NCBI GenBank assembly: GCA_036821645.1
Contig: DAISJD010000077.1
Span: 1 to 15,201, forward strand
Origin: DAISJD01 sp036821645
GTDB taxonomy: Bacteria; Pseudomonadota; Alphaproteobacteria; ATCC43930; CGMCC-115725
Direction: 5' to 3'
DNA length: 15,201 bases
The translations under genes and the position numbers were made by a program. Shown here one piece after another: positions 12,945-15,201 of the stretch. A model generated the notes under the pieces. The model worked only from the letters and a program-made list of their open reading frames with translations, was not told the origin of the DNA and ran no database searches. Numbering within the stretch: the stretch's first letter is position 1; every line of letters begins with the position of its first letter.

Positions 12945-13694
12945 ATGCAGACACCAAACGGGACAGACCCGCAGAAGGCGGCCTTGATCATCGGGGCGGG
13001 GGATGCGACCGGGGGTGCCATCGCCCGGCGGTTCGCCCGCGAAGGGTATGTCGCCTGCGTCACGCGCCGGTCGGCGGAAAAACTGACCCCCCTTCTGGAC
13101 CGGATCGCCGCCGAGGGTGGTGTGGCCCGCGGCTTCGGGTCCGATGCCCGCCGGGAGGAGGCGGTCGCGAACCTCATCGACACGATCGAACGAGAGGTCG
13201 GCCCGATCGAGGTATTCGTGTTCAATATCGGGGCCAATGTACCCTGTTCAATTCTGGACGAAACCCCGCGCAAATATTTCAAGATCTGGGAAATGGCCTG
13301 TCTTGCCGGGTTTCTGACCGGTCAGGCGGTAGCCCGGCGCATGGTGGCGCGCGGCCGGGGCACCATGCTCTATACCGGGGCGACGGCCAGCCTGCGCGGT
13401 TCCGCGCGGTTCGCCGCCTTTGCCGGGGCAAAGCATGGCTTACGCGCCCTTGCCCAAAGTATGGCGCGCGAGTTGGGGCCACGGGGTATCCATGTCGGCC
13501 ATGTGGTGGTGGATGGCATGATCGATACGGATTTCATCCGTACGAGCGTGCCGGAAAAATACGCTGCCGAATTGCCGCTCGACGGGATTTTGAACCCGGA
13601 TCATATCGCGGAAAATTACTGGTATCTTCATACACAGCCGCGCGATGCCTGGACGTTCGAGCTTGATCTTAGACCCTATCGCGAAACTTGGTAA
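12945..13694 (+). CDS. Short-chain dehydrogenase/reductase-fold protein lacking the catalytic Ser and Tyr
   Basis: This 249-residue protein has the SDR Rossmann fold: nucleotide-binding G17-AGDATG23-GA, an NIG (94-96) in place of the usual NNAG, and the helix GLRALAQSMARELGPRGI after the active site. Aligning YTGATASLRG with the usual serine motif puts Ala146 where the catalytic Ser sits, and F159-AGA-K163 stands where YxxxK is expected, so only the Lys remains. Aldehyde or ketone reduction by the standard mechanism is therefore doubtful. My recollection is that a group of bacterial SDRs shares this FAAF segment. ATG 12945 (GGG four bases upstream) is favoured; GTG 12933 and ATG 12936 are alternatives. 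The isomerase gene follows after 11 bases, and its ribosome-binding site overlaps this stop. Expression is probably controlled by the divergent TetR. Confidence 0.88.
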   Translation: MQTPNGTDPQKAALIIGAGDATGGAIARRFAREGYVACVTRRSAEKLTPLLDRIAAEGGVARGFGSDARREEAVANLIDTIEREVGPIEVFVFNIGANVPCSILDETPRKYFKIWEMACLAGFLTGQAVARRMVARGRGTMLYTGATASLRGSARFAAFAGAKHGLRALAQSMARELGPRGIHVGHVVVDGMIDTDFIRTSVPEKYAAELPLDGILNPDHIAENYWYLHTQPRDAWTFELDLRPYRETW

Positions 13695-13705
13695 GGGGAG
13701 CCGTC

Positions 13706-14302
13706 ATGGAAAAAACCGTCGAATTTTTCTTCGATGTCGGCAGTCCCGCCTCGTATTTGGCCTATACCCAACTGCCTGCCCTCTGCGCACGCCAGCAGGC
13801 AAGGCTGATCTATAAACCATTCATCCTGGGGGCCGTCTTCAAGGCGACGGGCAATGCCTCGCCCGCGGCCGTTCCGGCCAAGGGGCGTTATAGTTTCGTC
13901 GATTTCACCCGTTGGGCCGCCCATTGGGGCGTGCCCTTGGTGCGCAATCCCCATTTCCCGATCAACACGATCCCCTTGATGAAGATCGCGAGCGTCTTGC
14001 TCCATCAGGATCCCGATCGGTTCATCCCGTATCTCGATCATATTTTTGCGGCACTCTGGACGAAGGCCGCCAATCTCAACGACCCTGCGATCCTGGCGGC
14101 TGTTGTGGCTGAGGGCGGTTTCGATCAGCAGGCACTTGAAGCCCTGGCCGCTACGGATGACGCCCGCGCGCGTCTGCGGGCGACGACGGAGGAGGCGGTG
14201 GCGCGTGGGTGTTTCGGGGCGCCCAGTTTCTTCGTCGGCGATGATCTCTATTGGGGGCAGGATCGTCTTTGGATGGTGGAGGCGGCGTTGGCCGCGGGCT
14301 AA
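13706..14302 (+). CDS. 2-hydroxychromene-2-carboxylate isomerase / kappa-class GST-like DsbA-fold protein
   Basis: This 198-residue protein belongs to the DsbA-fold family that includes NahD-type 2-hydroxychromene-2-carboxylate isomerase and kappa glutathione transferases, which use glutathione in isomerisation or conjugation. The N-terminal strand FFFDVGS13PASYLA carries the active Ser, where DsbA would have CxxC. The C-terminal part has the cis-proline motif FGAP173SFFVGDDLYWGQDRL, characteristic of the family. Length fits (about 195-220). ATG 13706 has an excellent Shine-Dalgarno AAGGGGAG (13693-13700), which overlaps the SDR stop, so the two are co-translated. No aromatic ring-cleavage genes are nearby, so a naphthalene-pathway role is unlikely; a glutathione-linked detoxification role is my inference. 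It is convergent with xerC, with only 10 bases between. Confidence 0.9.
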   Translation: MEKTVEFFFDVGSPASYLAYTQLPALCARQQARLIYKPFILGAVFKATGNASPAAVPAKGRYSFVDFTRWAAHWGVPLVRNPHFPINTIPLMKIASVLLHQDPDRFIPYLDHIFAALWTKAANLNDPAILAAVVAEGGFDQQALEALAATDDARARLRATTEEAVARGCFGAPSFFVGDDLYWGQDRLWMVEAALAAG

Positions 14303-14312
14303 GGGCTGCGGG

Positions 14313-15201
14313 CTAGGCGCGTGGATGGGCCTGTTGATAAACGGCCATCAGGTGCGCCTCGTCGACCGCCGTATAGCGTTGGGTCGTGCTGATCGAGGCA
14401 TGGCCCAGCAATTCCTGAACCGCACGCAGATCGTTCGATGCTGACAGAAGGTGGGTTGCAAAACTATGGCGCAGCGCGTGCGGCGTCGCACTGTCGGGAA
14501 GGCCGAGGGCGGCTCTCACGCGTTCCATCACGCGTTGTACCTGGCGGGGGTTGAGCGGCCCCCCCCGTACTCCTAAAAAGAGCGGCCCATCCGGGGGAAG
14601 ATGAAACGGGCAGAGGGCGATGTAGGTCAGCAGCCCATCGCGCACGCTGGGCAAGAGCGGTACGATCCGTTCCTTGTTGCCCTTGCCGTGAATGCGCAAA
14701 TGGGTCGTCTGTTCGCTGACCGCCCGGCGGGGTAGGCTCAAGGCCTCGGCCAAGCGAAGCCCGCAGCCGTAAAGCAGGGCGATCATCGCGCAATCCCGCG
14801 CCCCGATCCAGGGCGGTGCCGCGTCCGGTTGCATCAGGACGGCCTGATCCGGTGCGGCAATGGCGGCCGCGATCGTGAGTGGCCGGGGCAGACTGTGCGG
14901 GCGTTTTGGCCCCATCAGGGTGAAGAGCGCGTCATTGTGCAACAGATCGCGGCGCACGAGGAATCGAAAAAAACTACGCGCGACCGACAAGGCGCGGGCC
15001 TGACTGAGACGGCCCAAGGATTGGCGGCTGGTCAGGGCGAGGTAGGCCCTGAGATCGCGCGGTTCCAACCGATTGAGACAGGCAAGATCGGCCAATTGCC
15101 CCTGATGCTCGCGCAAGAAACCCAACAGGCGGACGAGATCCCGGCCATAGGCGGCGATCGTATGGGGCGAGACCCGTCGTTCCTGGGCCAGATAGGAGAA
15201 C
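14313..15201 (-). CDS. xerC: Tyrosine recombinase XerC, 5' end outside the window
   Basis: This is a site-specific tyrosine recombinase that, with XerD, resolves chromosome dimers at dif. The frame is open to the window edge, so the true start lies beyond 15201; 295 codons are visible, nearly the full family length (about 300). The N-terminal SAM-like domain shows QERRVSPHTIAAYGRDL. The catalytic domain has the complete set: Arg in GCGLRLAEAL, Lys in HGKGNKERIVPL, His and Arg in PHALRHSFATHLL, His in LGHASISTTQ, and the nucleophilic Tyr in QRYTAVDEAHL. The C-terminus VYQQAHPRA and STTQRYT favour XerC over XerD. Starting it at the internal TTG at 15125 would wrongly remove conserved N-terminal residues. 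Its presence is a normal chromosomal feature, not a sign of an integrated element. Confidence 0.93.
   Translation of the reverse strand, partial: FSYLAQERRVSPHTIAAYGRDLVRLLGFLREHQGQLADLACLNRLEPRDLRAYLALTSRQSLGRLSQARALSVARSFFRFLVRRDLLHNDALFTLMGPKRPHSLPRPLTIAAAIAAPDQAVLMQPDAAPPWIGARDCAMIALLYGCGLRLAEALSLPRRAVSEQTTHLRIHGKGNKERIVPLLPSVRDGLLTYIALCPFHLPPDGPLFLGVRGGPLNPRQVQRVMERVRAALGLPDSATPHALRHSFATHLLSASNDLRAVQELLGHASISTTQRYTAVDEAHLMAVYQQAHPRA

Noticed and set aside
14290..14316. Near-repeat gcgggcta at the isomerase-xerC junction
   Set aside because: Two copies of eight bases in GC-rich sequence are expected by chance, and they form no terminator.
14313..15201. Tyrosine recombinase as evidence of an integrated phage or island
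   Set aside because: The sequence signatures are those of housekeeping XerC; there is no attachment-site repeat or phage gene in the window.

Overview
The window looks like a chromosomal segment of a GC-rich alphaproteobacterium, probably in or near the Rhodospirillales. The basis is the gene order zapE - mdh - sucC - sucD - sucA - sucB - lpd with xerC further down, a 2-oxoglutarate dehydrogenase E1 of about 955 residues, and the strong G/C bias at third codon positions. No genus can be named from the sequence alone.

Layout. Bases 1-169 hold no convincing gene. On the minus strand at 170-823 is a small 2-oxoglutarate/Fe(II) oxygenase, divergent from zapE. Bases 1114-11279 on the plus strand form a TCA-cycle block: zapE (AFG1-like ATPase), malate dehydrogenase, succinyl-CoA synthetase beta and alpha, and the complete 2-oxoglutarate dehydrogenase complex (E1 sucA, E2 sucB, E3 lpd). 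Together these convert 2-oxoglutarate to succinyl-CoA and on to succinate, and malate to oxaloacetate. The block is not one seamless operon. A 14-bp perfect hairpin with a short T run follows mdh, a long imperfect hairpin without a T run lies between sucA and sucB, and a classical terminator follows sucB. sucC and sucD overlap by one base.

Bases 11.3-14.3 kb are an accessory-looking regulatory and detoxification block. On the minus strand are two TetR-family repressors and a small four-helix membrane protein; the downstream TetR gene overlaps the membrane gene by 10 bases. On the plus strand, divergent from the other TetR gene, is a two-gene operon of an atypical short-chain dehydrogenase and a DsbA-fold isomerase of the 2-hydroxychromene-2-carboxylate isomerase/kappa-GST family. 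A perfect 18-bp palindrome in the divergent promoter region is the likely TetR operator. A second palindrome upstream of the membrane-protein gene may serve both as operator and as terminator of the preceding gene. The window ends inside xerC on the minus strand, which is convergent with the isomerase and lacks its start.

Most of the window is ordinary central metabolism. I see no CRISPR array, tRNA, rRNA, insertion sequence or evident new defence system. The observations most worth a second look are: the dehydrogenase, which lacks both the catalytic Ser and Tyr while keeping the Lys; the 13-bp tandem duplication containing two palindromic GCGGCCGC octamers between the sucA ribosome-binding region and its start; and the two TetR-operator palindromes.
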